From: Eubacteriaceae bacterium
GTDB taxonomy: Bacteria; Bacillota; Clostridia; Lachnospirales; Lachnospiraceae
Direction: 5' to 3'
NCBI GenBank assembly: GCA_910574895.1
Contig: CAJTDQ010000004.1
Span: forward strand, 152,701 to 216,700
Length of the DNA stretch: 64,000 bases
How positions within the stretch are numbered: the stretch's first letter is position 1; every line of letters begins with the position of its first letter. The notes beneath the pieces were generated by a model. The model did not search any database, was not told the DNA's origin, and was given only the letters and a program-made list of their open reading frames with translations. Positions 1 through 9,597 of the stretch are shown here, one piece after another. The translations under genes were made by a program, and so were the position numbers.

Positions 1-2
1 AC

Positions 3-836
3 AGCAAGGGAATGTTAGAAGTAAGACTTTATGCAAAAAAAAGAAAGAAATCAAATATTCCCGCAGATATTATTAAGAGTGTAATATCGGAAGCCGTTGG
101 AAAAAAAGTTAGGCTGTCGGAAGAATGTCTGCTTGATGTGACAGAGGAATATAATGAATATGTTTTGTTTGAGGAAGTAAATTTTATGACAATCAGCGGA
201 ACCGCCAGACAGACAAAAGGGAGTGAAGATTATTCCGGAGATAATTTTGCTGTCATGAGTTTAGACAGCGGGCAGACATTTATGAGCATCTGTGATGGAA
301 TGGGTTCCGGAAAGCGGGCAAAAAAATATAGTGAGATTGTAATTGACTTGTTAGAAAAAATGATTGACAGCGGGTTTGAAGAAAGCACGATATTAAAATT
401 AGCAAATTCAATTATGCTTACGGGAAATCAATGGCAGGAGCCGGCAACGGTAGACATGGCTTTGATTGACCAGTATTCAGGAATCTGCCAGTTTTTAAAA
501 CTGGGTGCAGCATGTACTTATATAAAGAGAGGAAACTGGGTAGAATGTATCAAGTCCACATCACTTCCTATGGGAGTGCTGGAAGAGGTGGATATGGAGA
601 CCATTACCAAAAAACTCTATGATGGAGATTTTGTAATTATGGTGTCAGATGGAATCGTGGATGCGTTAGACTGTCCGGATAAAGAGGAGGCGATGGGAAG
701 AATTATTATGGATATTCACACTGCAAATCCGAAACAGATGGCAATTAGTGTGCTGAGTCAGGCGTTAGCAAAATGTAAGGGAGTGCCGGAAGATGATATG
801 ACCGTTATTTGTACAGGAATATGGGAAAAGGTTTGA
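3..836 (+). CDS. spoIIE: Stage II sporulation protein E, C-terminal part (partial at window edge)
   Basis: The reading frame is open to the left edge, so only the last ~278 codons are visible; the first ATG inside (position 12) is internal. The visible part is the PP2C-type serine phosphatase domain: the GTARQTKGSEDYSGDN segment, then CDGMGSGKRA and VSDGIVDAL are the metal-binding phosphatase motifs. SpoIIE normally carries an N-terminal membrane domain, which lies outside the window. It dephosphorylates the anti-anti-sigma factor SpoIIAA at the asymmetric septum and so activates sigma F in the forespore. The neighbours tilS, hpt and ftsH follow in the order usual for Clostridia. Family assignment is secure; the N-terminus is unseen. 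Confidence 0.9.
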   Translation, partial: SKGMLEVRLYAKKRKKSNIPADIIKSVISEAVGKKVRLSEECLLDVTEEYNEYVLFEEVNFMTISGTARQTKGSEDYSGDNFAVMSLDSGQTFMSICDGMGSGKRAKKYSEIVIDLLEKMIDSGFEESTILKLANSIMLTGNQWQEPATVDMALIDQYSGICQFLKLGAACTYIKRGNWVECIKSTSLPMGVLEEVDMETITKKLYDGDFVIMVSDGIVDALDCPDKEEAMGRIIMDIHTANPKQMAISVLSQALAKCKGVPEDDMTVICTGIWEKV

Positions 837-878
837 TAAGCCTGGGAATTTGACAGAAAAACCAGCATCAAGTATCAT

Positions 879-2237
879 ATGGATATGATGAGAAAAGTGT
901 TAGATTTTGTAAATAAAAATAATATATTTAAACATGGTGACAGCGTCATACTGGGAGTCTCAGGAGGTGCTGATTCTGTCTGCATGCTGCATTTGCTGAA
1001 TTCATTAAAAGAGGATTTGGGAATCGAGTTGACTGTAGTACATGTCGATCATGGAATAAGAGGGATTGAGGCAGAGCGGGATGCAGAATTTGTAGAGCAT
1101 ATTTCAGAGGAATTAGGCGTAGAATGTAAGATATTTCATATTGATATTCCAGCTATTGCCAGAGAAAAGAAGATGTCAGAAGAAGAAACCGGAAGAATAG
1201 AAAGATATGCGGTGTTCGAGTCTGTGGCAGAGGAAATCGGTGCAAATAAAATTGCAGTGGCACATAATCTTAATGATAATAGTGAGACGGTGTTATTCAA
1301 TTTGTTTCGGGGGAGTAAATTAAAGGGAATGACTGGAATTCCGGTGAAAAGGGGGAAAATTATCAGACCATTACTCTGCCTGACAAGAAAGGAAATAGAA
1401 GGATATTTAGAAAAACATCATTTAGATTATTGTATAGACAGTACAAATAAAGAGACACAATATAGCAGAAATAAGCTGCGATTGGATATATTACCCTATA
1501 TTAAGGAGAATATTAACAGTAAGGCAGAAGAACACATTGTAAATACTGCACAAAGTCTCAGGGAGGTATATGACTATATTGAATGCCAGACAGATGAGGC
1601 CTATGAGAATTATGTAAAAAATAATATTATTTTGAATGAATCAAAGGACTTACCATCTGTTATATTAAAAGAGGTTGTCAGGCGGTGGATTTTTAACAAT
1701 ACAGGTAGTTTAAAGGACATTACAGCGACACATATTGACATGGTTATCTCGTTATTGCATAACAGTGTCTCAAAAAAAATAGAGATTCCATGTTCATTCA
1801 TTATTAAAAAGGGATATCAGGGAATAGAATTAGGAGAGAGGGAAGAGCCAAAGAAAAAAATCGGGCAGGTTTTATTAGAGGACAATAAAATAAATCAAGT
1901 AGAAGAATTTTCTGTTTCTTTTGAGAAATCAAGTATAAACAAAGAGAATGTACCCGATTTAATGTATACGAAATGGTTTGATTATGATAAAATAAATAAG
2001 TTACTATTAAGAAATCGTCAGCCGGGCGATTACATTATCATAGATAAAAAAGGCGGAAAAAAGAAATTAAAAGACTATTTTATTGATGAGAAAGTCCCAA
2101 GGGCAAAGCGTGATGAGATATTATTACTGGCTGATGGAAGTCATATTGTATGGATTGTAGGATATAGAATCAGTGAATACTTTAAGGTTTCCGATGAAAC
2201 AAAAAATATAATAAAGATAGCATATGATAAGGAGTAG
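879..2237 (+). CDS. tilS: tRNA(Ile)-lysidine synthase TilS
   Basis: 452 residues. Converts C34 of the CAU-anticodon tRNA-Ile to lysidine with ATP and lysine, so that the tRNA reads AUA; cytoplasmic and essential. The N-type ATP-pyrophosphatase signature SGGADS is at residues 28-33, followed by the HVDHGIRG segment. The C-terminal part (after about residue 350) matches the TilS C-terminal domain (RNRQPGDYI, KKLKDYFIDEKVPR). Length is usual for the family. The stop overlaps the upstream region of hpt, whose start lies five bases after it, so the two are translated as a unit. No strong ribosome binding site precedes this ATG; two more ATGs follow within four codons and either could be used. Confidence 0.93.
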   Translation: MDMMRKVLDFVNKNNIFKHGDSVILGVSGGADSVCMLHLLNSLKEDLGIELTVVHVDHGIRGIEAERDAEFVEHISEELGVECKIFHIDIPAIAREKKMSEEETGRIERYAVFESVAEEIGANKIAVAHNLNDNSETVLFNLFRGSKLKGMTGIPVKRGKIIRPLLCLTRKEIEGYLEKHHLDYCIDSTNKETQYSRNKLRLDILPYIKENINSKAEEHIVNTAQSLREVYDYIECQTDEAYENYVKNNIILNESKDLPSVILKEVVRRWIFNNTGSLKDITATHIDMVISLLHNSVSKKIEIPCSFIIKKGYQGIELGEREEPKKKIGQVLLEDNKINQVEEFSVSFEKSSINKENVPDLMYTKWFDYDKINKLLLRNRQPGDYIIIDKKGGKKKLKDYFIDEKVPRAKRDEILLLADGSHIVWIVGYRISEYFKVSDETKNIIKIAYDKE

Positions 2238-2241
2238 AGTT

Positions 2242-2766
2242 ATGATACATAAGATTACGGAATATATCAGTGAAGAACAGTTAGAAAAAAGAATTCGTGA
2301 ACTGGCAGCTCAGATTAGCAAAGATTATGCGAAGAAAGAAATCAGATTAATCTGCATTTTAAAAGGAAGTGTATTTTATACATGTGAGCTGGCAAAAAGA
2401 ATTACTGTTCCGATTACACTTGATTTTATGAGTGTTTCCAGTTATGGCTCAGGAACAGAGAGTTCAGGAAATATTAAAATTAACAAGGATCTTGATGAGA
2501 GTATTGAGGGAAGGGATGTCATTGTCGTGGAAGACATTATTGATTCAGGAAATACGTTAAGCAGATTAATTCCAATGTTAAAAGAGAGAAAACCGGCAAG
2601 CCTGAAGATAACAACATTATTGGATAAACCGGAACGAAGAGAAGTAGATGATGTGCAGGTAGATTATGTTGGATTTGAGATAGAGGATAAATTCGTAGTC
2701 GGTTATGGTCTTGATTACGACCAGAGTTACAGAGATTTACCATATATTGGAATTGTAGAATTATAA
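2242..2766 (+). CDS. hpt: Hypoxanthine phosphoribosyltransferase
   Basis: 174 residues from the ATG at 2242, chosen because AAGGAG lies 8 bases before it; an upstream in-frame ATG at 2224 is inside tilS and has no such site. Purine salvage enzyme: hypoxanthine or guanine plus PRPP gives IMP or GMP. The PRPP-binding loop VEDIIDSG is at residues 96-103, preceded by the ILKGS loop at 39-43. The tilS-hpt-ftsH order is a classic Firmicute cluster. Confidence 0.94.
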   Translation: MIHKITEYISEEQLEKRIRELAAQISKDYAKKEIRLICILKGSVFYTCELAKRITVPITLDFMSVSSYGSGTESSGNIKINKDLDESIEGRDVIVVEDIIDSGNTLSRLIPMLKERKPASLKITTLLDKPERREVDDVQVDYVGFEIEDKFVVGYGLDYDQSYRDLPYIGIVEL

Positions 2767-2789
2767 TATTTGCATTTGAGGAGGCAGTT

Positions 2790-4619
2790 TTGAATAATAA
2801 TAAGAGCAGATTAGGGAAAATATATTTAGTAGTTTTTATATTGCTATTAATATATTTAGTCTATAGTTTTAGCAAGGATTTTGTAAAAAGTGATTATGCA
2901 TATAGTGATTTTCTGGCGGACCTTAGGGCTGGAAGTGTAAAAGAGTTAACAATTAAACAGAATAAAGAGGTTCCAACAGGAAAATTAGTGGTACATTTAA
3001 AGAATAATGAGTCTAAGGTTGTGTATGTACCGGATGTAAACAAAGTTATAGAAGAAGTAGAGCAAATAAAAAAAGAAAGTAATGTAACATTAAAGCCACA
3101 TATTCCGGATGTCGACAGGGACAGTATTTTTTTAACTACGATATTACCAATGCTGCTATTAGGTGTTGTAGTTGTTGTGGTACTTATGATGATGAATGCT
3201 AATGCCGGTGGCGGCGGAGGCAAGATGGCGAATTTTGGAAAGAGCCGTGCAAGAATGGTGATTGAAATCAAAAATATGGACTTTTCGAAGGTTGCCGGAC
3301 TTGAGGAAGAAAAGGAAGAGCTTGAAGAGATTGTAGATTTCTTAAAAGAGCCGAAAAAATATATTAATTTAGGAGCAAGAATTCCGAAAGGTGTGTTGCT
3401 GGAGGGACCTCCGGGTACAGGTAAGACACTGCTTGCCAAGGCTACAGCCGGTGAGGCTGGTGTACCGTTCTTTACAATATCGGGTTCTGACTTTGTGGAA
3501 ATGTTTGTAGGTGTGGGTGCATCCCGTGTGAGGGATTTATTTGCACAGGCAAAGAAAAATGCACCATGTATTGTGTTTATTGATGAGATAGATGCAGTGG
3601 CAAGAAGACGAGGAACCGGAATGGGCGGTGGACATGATGAACGTGAGCAGACACTGAACCAGATGCTTGTTGAGATGGACGGTTTTGGTGTCAATGAAGG
3701 TATTATCGTTATGGCAGCAACAAATCGTGTAGATATTCTGGACCCTGCGATTTTGAGACCCGGACGTTTTGACAGAAAGGTTATGGTAGGAAGACCGGAT
3801 GTGAAGGGCAGAACAGAGATTCTGGAAGTCCATGCTAAGAATAAGCCTGTGGGAGATGATGTTGATTTGGAACAGATTGCCCGCATTACAGCAGGATTTA
3901 CAGGAGCAGATTTAGAGAACTTATTAAATGAAGCAGCGATACTGGCAGCGAAGGCAGAAAAAGCATTTATTACACAGGCTGAAATTAATCAGGCAATGAT
4001 TAAGGTTGGTATTGGTAAGGAAAAGAAAAGCAAAATAATTTCTGAAAAGGAAAAGAGAATTACTGCTTATCATGAAGCTGGTCATGCAATTTTGTTCCAT
4101 GTATTACCGGATGTAGGACCGGTTCATACAGTATCTATTATTCCTACCGGAGCAGGTGCGGCAGGATATACAATGCCTCTTCCCGAAAAGGATGAGATGT
4201 TCCTGACAAAAGGAAAGATGTTACAGGAAATAATGGTCAGCCTGGGAGGACGTATTGCAGAAGAATTAATATTAGATGATATTACAACAGGTGCTTCTCA
4301 GGATATTAAGCAGGCTACGGCAGCTGCCAAAGCAATGGTTACCAAATATGGTTTTTCAGAGAAGTTAGGTCTGATTAACTATGATGATGATTCGGATGAT
4401 GTGTTTATCGGAAGAGACCTGGCACATTCTAAAGGATATGGTGAGACGACAGCTTCCGCAATCGATGAAGAGGTCCGCAATATTGTTGAGGATTGTTATA
4501 GCAAGGCAAAAGAGATTATTGGTAAACATTTAAAACAATTACATGCTTCTGCAGATTTATTATTAGAAAAAGAAAAGATTGGACAGGAAGAATTTGAAGC
4601 ACTGTTCGATGAAGTATAG
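2790..4619 (+). CDS. ftsH: ATP-dependent zinc metalloprotease FtsH
   Basis: 609 residues, TTG start with GAGGAGG 6 bases upstream. Membrane-anchored AAA+ protease for quality control of membrane and regulatory proteins. Two membrane segments (about residues 9-27 and 110-135) flank the extracytoplasmic domain; then a Gly-rich linker, Walker A GPPGTGKT at 206-213, Walker B IVFIDEID, the second region of homology, and the zinc site HEAGH at 428-432. All catalytic motifs are intact and the length is normal. It is followed after 12 bases by the GH13 gene, probably in the same transcript. Confidence 0.96.
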   Translation: MNNNKSRLGKIYLVVFILLLIYLVYSFSKDFVKSDYAYSDFLADLRAGSVKELTIKQNKEVPTGKLVVHLKNNESKVVYVPDVNKVIEEVEQIKKESNVTLKPHIPDVDRDSIFLTTILPMLLLGVVVVVVLMMMNANAGGGGGKMANFGKSRARMVIEIKNMDFSKVAGLEEEKEELEEIVDFLKEPKKYINLGARIPKGVLLEGPPGTGKTLLAKATAGEAGVPFFTISGSDFVEMFVGVGASRVRDLFAQAKKNAPCIVFIDEIDAVARRRGTGMGGGHDEREQTLNQMLVEMDGFGVNEGIIVMAATNRVDILDPAILRPGRFDRKVMVGRPDVKGRTEILEVHAKNKPVGDDVDLEQIARITAGFTGADLENLLNEAAILAAKAEKAFITQAEINQAMIKVGIGKEKKSKIISEKEKRITAYHEAGHAILFHVLPDVGPVHTVSIIPTGAGAAGYTMPLPEKDEMFLTKGKMLQEIMVSLGGRIAEELILDDITTGASQDIKQATAAAKAMVTKYGFSEKLGLINYDDDSDDVFIGRDLAHSKGYGETTASAIDEEVRNIVEDCYSKAKEIIGKHLKQLHASADLLLEKEKIGQEEFEALFDEV

Positions 4620-4631
4620 AAGGTATAGAGA

Positions 4632-6653
4632 ATGATTCATCAGGATTTATTATTTCATGACGGAACAAGGCAGTTTTGTCGTTATAAAAGGGAAGAAAAA
4701 ACATATGAGATTATCCTCAGAGCAAAAAAAGGCACTATAACAGGTGCCTTTGTATGCGTTAATGGGGAAGAAAAAAATATGCAGTTAAGGGAAACAGAGG
4801 AAAGGTTTGAATATTATGCGGCTGTTCTGGATGATTCCGAAAAAATGTATTCCTATTATTTTAAAGTTTTCAATGGTCAGGATGTAATATATTTTAATAT
4901 GCTTGGCATTAGCAGTGAAGTGCCAGAAGAAGGGAAGTTTGAATTAACATCAGGATTTGATACACCCGACTGGGCAAAAGGTGCTGTTATGTATCAGATT
5001 ATGGTGGATAGATTCTGTAATGGAGATACATCGAATGACGTTGTCGATAATGAGTATGTGTATATTGGAAAAGGTGTATCAGCGATAAAAGACTGGAATG
5101 AAATACCTGCAGCAGACGGCACCAGACAATTTTATGGTGGAGATTTGCAGGGGGTAATAGATAAACTGGATTATCTACAAAAATTAGGCGTTGAAGTAAT
5201 TTATTTTAATCCGCTATTTGTGTCACCATCCAATCATAAATATGATACACAGGATTATGATTATATTGATCCACATTTCGGAAAGATTTTAAATGATGGT
5301 GGAAACACTGTAGACATGTATGATACAGACAATAAAAGCGCCGAAAGATATAAGGTACGTACAACAGATTTGGAAAATCTTGAGGCAAGTAACCAGTTAT
5401 TTATTGAACTGGTTGGGAAGGCCCATGAGCGTGGCATAAAGATTATTATAGATGGTGTATTTAATCATTGCGGTTCATTTAATAAATGGTTAGACAGGGA
5501 AGAGATATATCGGGGAAATAGTGATTATCAGACAGGAGCATATGAGAGCAAGGAGAGTCCTTATCATTCTTATTTTAAATTTACAGGAGAAAACTGGCCG
5601 GATAATGGAGAGTATGAAGGCTGGTGGGGGTTTGATACACTTCCAAAATTAAATTATGAGGGCAGTGAAAAACTTTGTAATTATATTTTGGAAATTGCTA
5701 AAAAGTGGGTTTCTCCACCTTTTAATGTGGATGGCTGGAGATTGGATGTTGCTGCTGATTTATCCCATAGTTCAGAGTTTAATCATAGTTTTTGGAAGAG
5801 ATTCAGAAAAGCTGTGAAAGAGGCAAATCCGGATGCTATTATATTGGCAGAACATTATGGTGATGCACATTCATGGCTGATGGGAGATGAATGGGATACT
5901 GTAATGAATTACGATGCCTTTATGGATCCGGTTACATGGTTTTTGACAGGGGTAGATAAACATTCTGACAATGCTAATCCGGATATGCGTGGCAATGGAG
6001 AGATTTTTTATAAAACAATGCAATACCAGATGTCAAGAATGCAGAATCAGTCTTTACTGGTAGCGATGAATGAATTATCAAATCATGATCATTCCAGATT
6101 TATGACAAGAACAAATAAAATGGTAGGAAGAACCGGAACAGCAGGTGCAAAGGCTGCCGGTGAAAATGTTGACAAGGCAATATTTAAACAGGGAGTTGTA
6201 ATGCAGATGACACTGCCCGGTGCACCGACATTGTATTATGGGGATGAGGCAGGAGTATGTGGATGGACAGACCCTGACAATAGAAGGACATACCCATGGG
6301 GAAAAGAAGACTTGGAGATTATGGAGTTTTATCGAGAGGCAATCTGTTTACACAAGCAGAATAAAGTACTGAAAATTGGTTCTTATATGCCTTTGATAGC
6401 GGACAAAGATATCATCTGTTATGGAAGATTTTTAGAGAATGAAGCAGTTGTGACAGCAGTTAATACTTCTGATGAAGATAAGATACTTCAGATACCGGTG
6501 TGGATGTTGGGAAATAATAGTGCCATATGGATAAGATTGTTAGAGACCAGCCGGGAATTTTATAATTGTGGAAGAATTATGGTAAACGCTGATGGTGGAA
6601 ATCTTTCTATTTCAGTAAAAGGAAATAGTTCTGTAGTTTATAAAAATAAGTAG
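4632..6653 (+). CDS. GH13 alpha-glucan hydrolase (neopullulanase/cyclomaltodextrinase type)
   Basis: 673 residues without a signal peptide, so cytoplasmic. The N-terminal ~110 residues look like the beta-sandwich domain of neopullulanases; the catalytic barrel follows with VMYQIMVDRFCNGD, the nucleophile Asp372 in GWRLDVAAD, the acid/base Glu407 in ILAEHYGD and the third acid Asp486 in ELSNHDHSR. A short C-terminal beta domain ends the protein. It should cleave imported maltooligosaccharides or cyclodextrins. There is only a 12-base gap to ftsH upstream and a strong terminator downstream. The exact specificity cannot be read from sequence. Confidence 0.88.
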   Translation: MIHQDLLFHDGTRQFCRYKREEKTYEIILRAKKGTITGAFVCVNGEEKNMQLRETEERFEYYAAVLDDSEKMYSYYFKVFNGQDVIYFNMLGISSEVPEEGKFELTSGFDTPDWAKGAVMYQIMVDRFCNGDTSNDVVDNEYVYIGKGVSAIKDWNEIPAADGTRQFYGGDLQGVIDKLDYLQKLGVEVIYFNPLFVSPSNHKYDTQDYDYIDPHFGKILNDGGNTVDMYDTDNKSAERYKVRTTDLENLEASNQLFIELVGKAHERGIKIIIDGVFNHCGSFNKWLDREEIYRGNSDYQTGAYESKESPYHSYFKFTGENWPDNGEYEGWWGFDTLPKLNYEGSEKLCNYILEIAKKWVSPPFNVDGWRLDVAADLSHSSEFNHSFWKRFRKAVKEANPDAIILAEHYGDAHSWLMGDEWDTVMNYDAFMDPVTWFLTGVDKHSDNANPDMRGNGEIFYKTMQYQMSRMQNQSLLVAMNELSNHDHSRFMTRTNKMVGRTGTAGAKAAGENVDKAIFKQGVVMQMTLPGAPTLYYGDEAGVCGWTDPDNRRTYPWGKEDLEIMEFYREAICLHKQNKVLKIGSYMPLIADKDIICYGRFLENEAVVTAVNTSDEDKILQIPVWMLGNNSAIWIRLLETSREFYNCGRIMVNADGGNLSISVKGNSSVVYKNK

Positions 6654-6687
6654 TTCGTAATTGAGCGGTTTTATAAATATATAAAAA

Positions 6688-6724
6688 TAAAAAAGTGATT
6701 TCATTAAGAAATCACTTTTTTTAT
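6688..6724. terminator. Bidirectional rho-independent terminator
   Basis: AAAAAGTGATTTC pairs with GAAATCACTTTTT around a 5-base loop, with T-runs in both directions. It closes the GH13 gene on the plus strand and the SPKTG protein gene on the minus strand. Confidence 0.9.
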
Positions 6725-6726
6725 AA

Positions 6727-6993
6727 TTAATTTGCTTTTGCACTTTCTTTTTTGGCTACGAGCATAACACCTGCTGCTGTAATTAGTGCAATCATAGGAA
6801 TTGCTGTTTCAACACCAGTTTTTGGTGATTTATCAGAACCGTTTGGATTGTTTGGTACTGAACTTCCACCATCTGTTGTTTCTTCTTCAGTAGGTTTTAC
6901 AGTTCCGGCTGGACTAACTTTTGCAAAACAAGTAGTAGCAAATGAAAATGTCAATATTAATGTAGCTATTAAAACTAAAATACTTTTTTTCAT
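6727..6993 (-). CDS. Small cell-wall-anchored protein with SPKTG sorting signal
   Basis: 88 residues from the ATG at 6993, which has GGAGG 8 bases upstream; the longer upstream reading is not supported. A signal peptide (residues 1-22, ending in CFA) is followed by a short Thr/Glu/Gly/Asn/Pro-rich stretch, then SPKTG, a hydrophobic segment of about 20 residues and the tail KKESAKAN: a complete sortase sorting signal. Clostridioides difficile SrtB recognises (S/P)PXTG motifs, and a class B sortase gene lies two genes upstream on the same strand, so it is the likely substrate. With only ~35 residues between signal peptide and motif, it may act as a wall tether or spacer. Function unknown. Confidence 0.8.
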   Translation of the reverse strand: MKKSILVLIATLILTFSFATTCFAKVSPAGTVKPTEEETTDGGSSVPNNPNGSDKSPKTGVETAIPMIALITAAGVMLVAKKESAKAN

Positions 6994-7082
6994 GATATAT
7001 ACCTCCATCGAAATTAATAAACACTCTATACAATTATACACAATAAAAGAGAAAAATCAATATTTTTTTGTTTTTTAATATT

Positions 7083-8354
7083 TTAATCTATTCTTGTGTA
7101 ATAAAAGTCTAATACAGTTTCAAATAATGGTTTTTTATCAATTTTAAACTGAGCAGCTGCATCAGTAGGGTTATCTATATATTTACCATTCGTTATTTTC
7201 ATATTAAGACCTGTGAATTTAGTAGCCAGTGATGAAGCTAAGTAAGTAAGTATCGGCATCTTAATATTTGTTACAGTATAATCAGATGAATGTTGATATA
7301 GTTTTATCGGAACCTGTAAATCCTTTTTAATTGCAGGAACAATCTGATTTGCAAACGAATTAATATATAATCTCTGGCATGCCATACGTCTCAGGTTGTC
7401 GTCTAATAAACTTGTATCTCTGTGTCTGACAAATTCTTCTGCCATATCACCTTTAATAGTAGTCTGTTGTCCTTTTACAAAACTGCCAAAGGTATATTCC
7501 GGTGTCAATGTTACCCCACCAATGTCATCATTTAAGATTTTAATTGCGTCTAAATTAATCGCATAGTATGCATTAATAGGAACATTATATAGCAGACGTT
7601 CGACTGCTGTGACCTGATTTTCTGCACTGAGGGTTTTTCCATCTCCATATGCATAAGCTAAACATAACTGGGTAGTGGTAGTATCGTAATATTTTCCACC
7701 CGCATCGTATCTGCTGATATCAGTCATTGTATCACGGTTTAAGCTTAGAACTTTAATTTCACCATTTAATGCATTGTATGTAAATAAATATAAAGCATCT
7801 GCCTGACCTGCTGTACCCGCAATAGCATTTTCTTTTAACTCGCGATTGTCAATACCCATAAATAGCACACTGGCAATATTTTCGTTAAATTGATATGTGT
7901 GTCCATTGTAATAAATAATCCGCCCATTATCATCATAATCAATCCCATCAGGAACAGTAATATTTAAGTTGTCATAGTTCAGCATTGCCTGTTTTCCTAA
8001 ATATCTTAATATAAAAAATGTTGAAATCACCCCAATAATCAGGCATATAAAGAAAATTAAAATTCCAATTAAAAATTTCTTTTTTTTGCTCCATTTCTTC
8101 TTTGGAGTTTTTTTCTGTTTACCTTTCTGGTTCTTCTCCTTACTGTCAGATAAATGTTCAGAATGGGAAGAGTGGTGATGTGAATGTCCGGAGCTGTGGT
8201 GGTGATGCCCATGGCGATGCTGTTGATATTTTTCTTCTACTAAATCCCAGTCTACGTCAAATCCCTGAGGATCATCTGTATCTTTGATTGCTTCATCCGG
8301 AACTAATTCAATGTTACTATATAATTCATCGTATTTTTTAATTTGTTTGCTCAT
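7083..8354 (-). CDS. LytR-CpsA-Psr (LCP) family protein with His-rich N-terminus
   Basis: 423 residues. Order: cytoplasmic N-terminus with a His-rich stretch at 46-67 (14 of 22 residues are His), a Lys-rich stretch, one membrane segment (about 94-117), and an extracellular LCP domain (VLFMGIDNR, GQADALYLF, LSLNRDT, EFVRHRDTSLLDDNLRRM). LCP proteins transfer teichoic acid or other glycopolymers from lipid carriers to peptidoglycan; the RxxD...R pyrophosphate-binding residues are present. Its start overlaps the end of the sortase gene by 17 bases, so the two are co-transcribed. The His-rich tail is unusual for the family and looks able to bind metal. Confidence 0.85.
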   Translation of the reverse strand: MSKQIKKYDELYSNIELVPDEAIKDTDDPQGFDVDWDLVEEKYQQHRHGHHHHSSGHSHHHSSHSEHLSDSKEKNQKGKQKKTPKKKWSKKKKFLIGILIFFICLIIGVISTFFILRYLGKQAMLNYDNLNITVPDGIDYDDNGRIIYYNGHTYQFNENIASVLFMGIDNRELKENAIAGTAGQADALYLFTYNALNGEIKVLSLNRDTMTDISRYDAGGKYYDTTTTQLCLAYAYGDGKTLSAENQVTAVERLLYNVPINAYYAINLDAIKILNDDIGGVTLTPEYTFGSFVKGQQTTIKGDMAEEFVRHRDTSLLDDNLRRMACQRLYINSFANQIVPAIKKDLQVPIKLYQHSSDYTVTNIKMPILTYLASSLATKFTGLNMKITNGKYIDNPTDAAAQFKIDKKPLFETVLDFYYTRID

Positions 8355-9108
8355 CTTTTATGAGAACCCCCTGTACTAAATATCTTGTGTTTTCTGCACC
8401 GTCTGTACAAGTGCTTAATGTAATTATTTTACTGTTTGTGTTTAAAGAAACTTTTCTTGTATTTTTTATCATTGAGTCAGGATTTAATGTATATTTTTGA
8501 TACTTTTTCAGAATTTTTTTGTCACTGAAATCAAAAGAATTAATGATATGTCTGTCATCATATTCATATGCAGCATAAATTTTAAAAGTCAATTTCCTGT
8601 TTGGCATATAAATATAGATATATTTATTTTTCTTAAAAAATGACGGTTCTTCAAACTTGTGAAGCGTTTTGAACATAGAACCGTTGTTCATATTGTGTCC
8701 ATATAATATTGTTACCGGATCTGAATATGTAAGAGTATTGTGTTTTTCACTATAAATTGCTCCGGCAAATTCATATTTCTTATAAATATTATGGTTTAAA
8801 TAAAAGTCATCAGGTTCTTTTTTTGAAGACTGAACTACAGGATAATTTACTTTTGTGTTTGGAATATATATCCACGAATAAATATCGCGGTTATCTTCTT
8901 TTAATTTCGTCCAGTTAATATTATGATTCTCTGCAAATTGTGAGGAATCAAAATTTGTAGTTGTTGCTTCTAGATATTTGTCTGTATCTCCGCCATTGCT
9001 TAAAAAATAGGAGATAAGTTTATAGCCTGATATAAGACAGATGACGAGAGCGATTACAAAGATAATACCCCATAAAATACGAGTTTTTGATCTCTTTTTT
9101 TGTCTCAT
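8338..9108 (-). CDS. srtB: Class B sortase
   Basis: 256 residues. N-terminal membrane anchor (about 11-35) and an extracellular transpeptidase domain. The catalytic triad is visible: His138 in YGHN, Cys234 in TLSTC and Arg242 in NTRYLV. The length and the helical segment before Cys fit class B. It should cleave a sorting signal and attach the protein to peptidoglycan; the SPKTG protein at 6727-6993 is the obvious local substrate. First gene of a three-gene minus-strand unit behind a good promoter. Confidence 0.88.
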   Translation of the reverse strand: MRQKKRSKTRILWGIIFVIALVICLISGYKLISYFLSNGGDTDKYLEATTTNFDSSQFAENHNINWTKLKEDNRDIYSWIYIPNTKVNYPVVQSSKKEPDDFYLNHNIYKKYEFAGAIYSEKHNTLTYSDPVTILYGHNMNNGSMFKTLHKFEEPSFFKKNKYIYIYMPNRKLTFKIYAAYEYDDRHIINSFDFSDKKILKKYQKYTLNPDSMIKNTRKVSLNTNSKIITLSTCTDGAENTRYLVQGVLIKDEQTN

Positions 9109-9138
9109 AAGAAACTCCTTTATTGATTAATTAACAAT

Positions 9139-9167
9139 AGTATATTATTTATAAGGAAAGATGTCAA
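9139..9167 (-). promoter_or_regulatory. Sigma-A promoter for the sortase/LCP/SPKTG unit
   Basis: On the minus strand TTGACA, a 17-base spacer and TATACT, about 30 bases before the sortase ATG. Confidence 0.8.
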
Positions 9168-9195
9168 AGTTTTCGTTGGACATTAAAAAAATTAA

Positions 9196-9224
9196 TTGCA
9201 CTTTTGGTTTAAGTATGATATAAA
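9196..9224 (+). promoter_or_regulatory. Promoter for the tRNA-Tyr/tRNA-Leu transcript
   Basis: TTGCAC, 17-base spacer, TATAAA. The transcript would run through a structured leader of about 190 bases before tRNA-Tyr. Confidence 0.65.
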
Positions 9225-9257
9225 TGTATATTGTTAAAGGAAAAATTTCCATTTGAA

Positions 9258-9409
9258 GAAAGTAGTTCGCACTTCTTTCTAAAATAAGAAAGCAGTTCGC
9301 AAACAAGTTTGCTCACTGTCATTTGCTTCGCAAATGACTTCTGCATTAAATATAATCTCATTCGAGCAAGCCCGATTCGATTATATTTAATACAGCAATC
9401 GCTTTCTTA
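9258..9409 (+). other. Branched hairpin leader before the tRNA pair
   Basis: A 9-base closing stem TAAGAAAGC/GCTTTCTTA (9285-9293 with 9401-9409) encloses three arms: GCAAAC/GTTTGC, CATTTGC/GCAAATG and a 12-bp arm ATTAAATATAATC/GATTATATTTAAT. The direct repeat GAAAGYAGTTCGCA occurs at 9258 and 9288. It lies between the promoter and tRNA-Tyr. No open reading frame is present. The purpose is unknown; it may be a processing or attenuation leader, or an inserted palindromic repeat. Confidence 0.6.
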
Positions 9410-9417
9410 GTTATTAT

Positions 9418-9499
9418 GGGCAGATTCCCGAGTGGCCAAAGGGGGCAGACTGTAAATCTGTTGGCACCGCCTTCGAAGGTTCGAATCCTTCTCTGCCCA
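9418..9499 (+). tRNA. tRNA-Tyr (GTA)
   Basis: Class II cloverleaf: acceptor GGGCAGA/TCTGCCC, anticodon GTA, long variable arm, TTCGAAT T-loop. The CCA end is not encoded. Confidence 0.97.
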
Positions 9500-9508
9500 C
9501 TCAGATAT

Positions 9509-9592
9509 GCCGGTGTGGCGGAACTGGCAGACGCGCAGGACTTAAAATCCTGTTGTGGCAACACAGTACCGGTTCGATTCCGGTCACCGGCA
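9509..9592 (+). tRNA. tRNA-Leu (TAA)
   Basis: Class II cloverleaf: acceptor GCCGGTG/CACCGGC, anticodon stem CAGGA/TCCTG with anticodon TAA, long variable arm. It follows tRNA-Tyr after 9 bases. CCA is not encoded. Confidence 0.97.
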
Positions 9593-9597
9593 TTGAA

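Noticed and set aside
2894..3886. 330-codon frame on the minus strand opposite ftsH
   Set aside because: It is the mirror of a fully conserved ftsH frame, has Ser/Thr-rich composition typical of antisense frames and no ribosome site.
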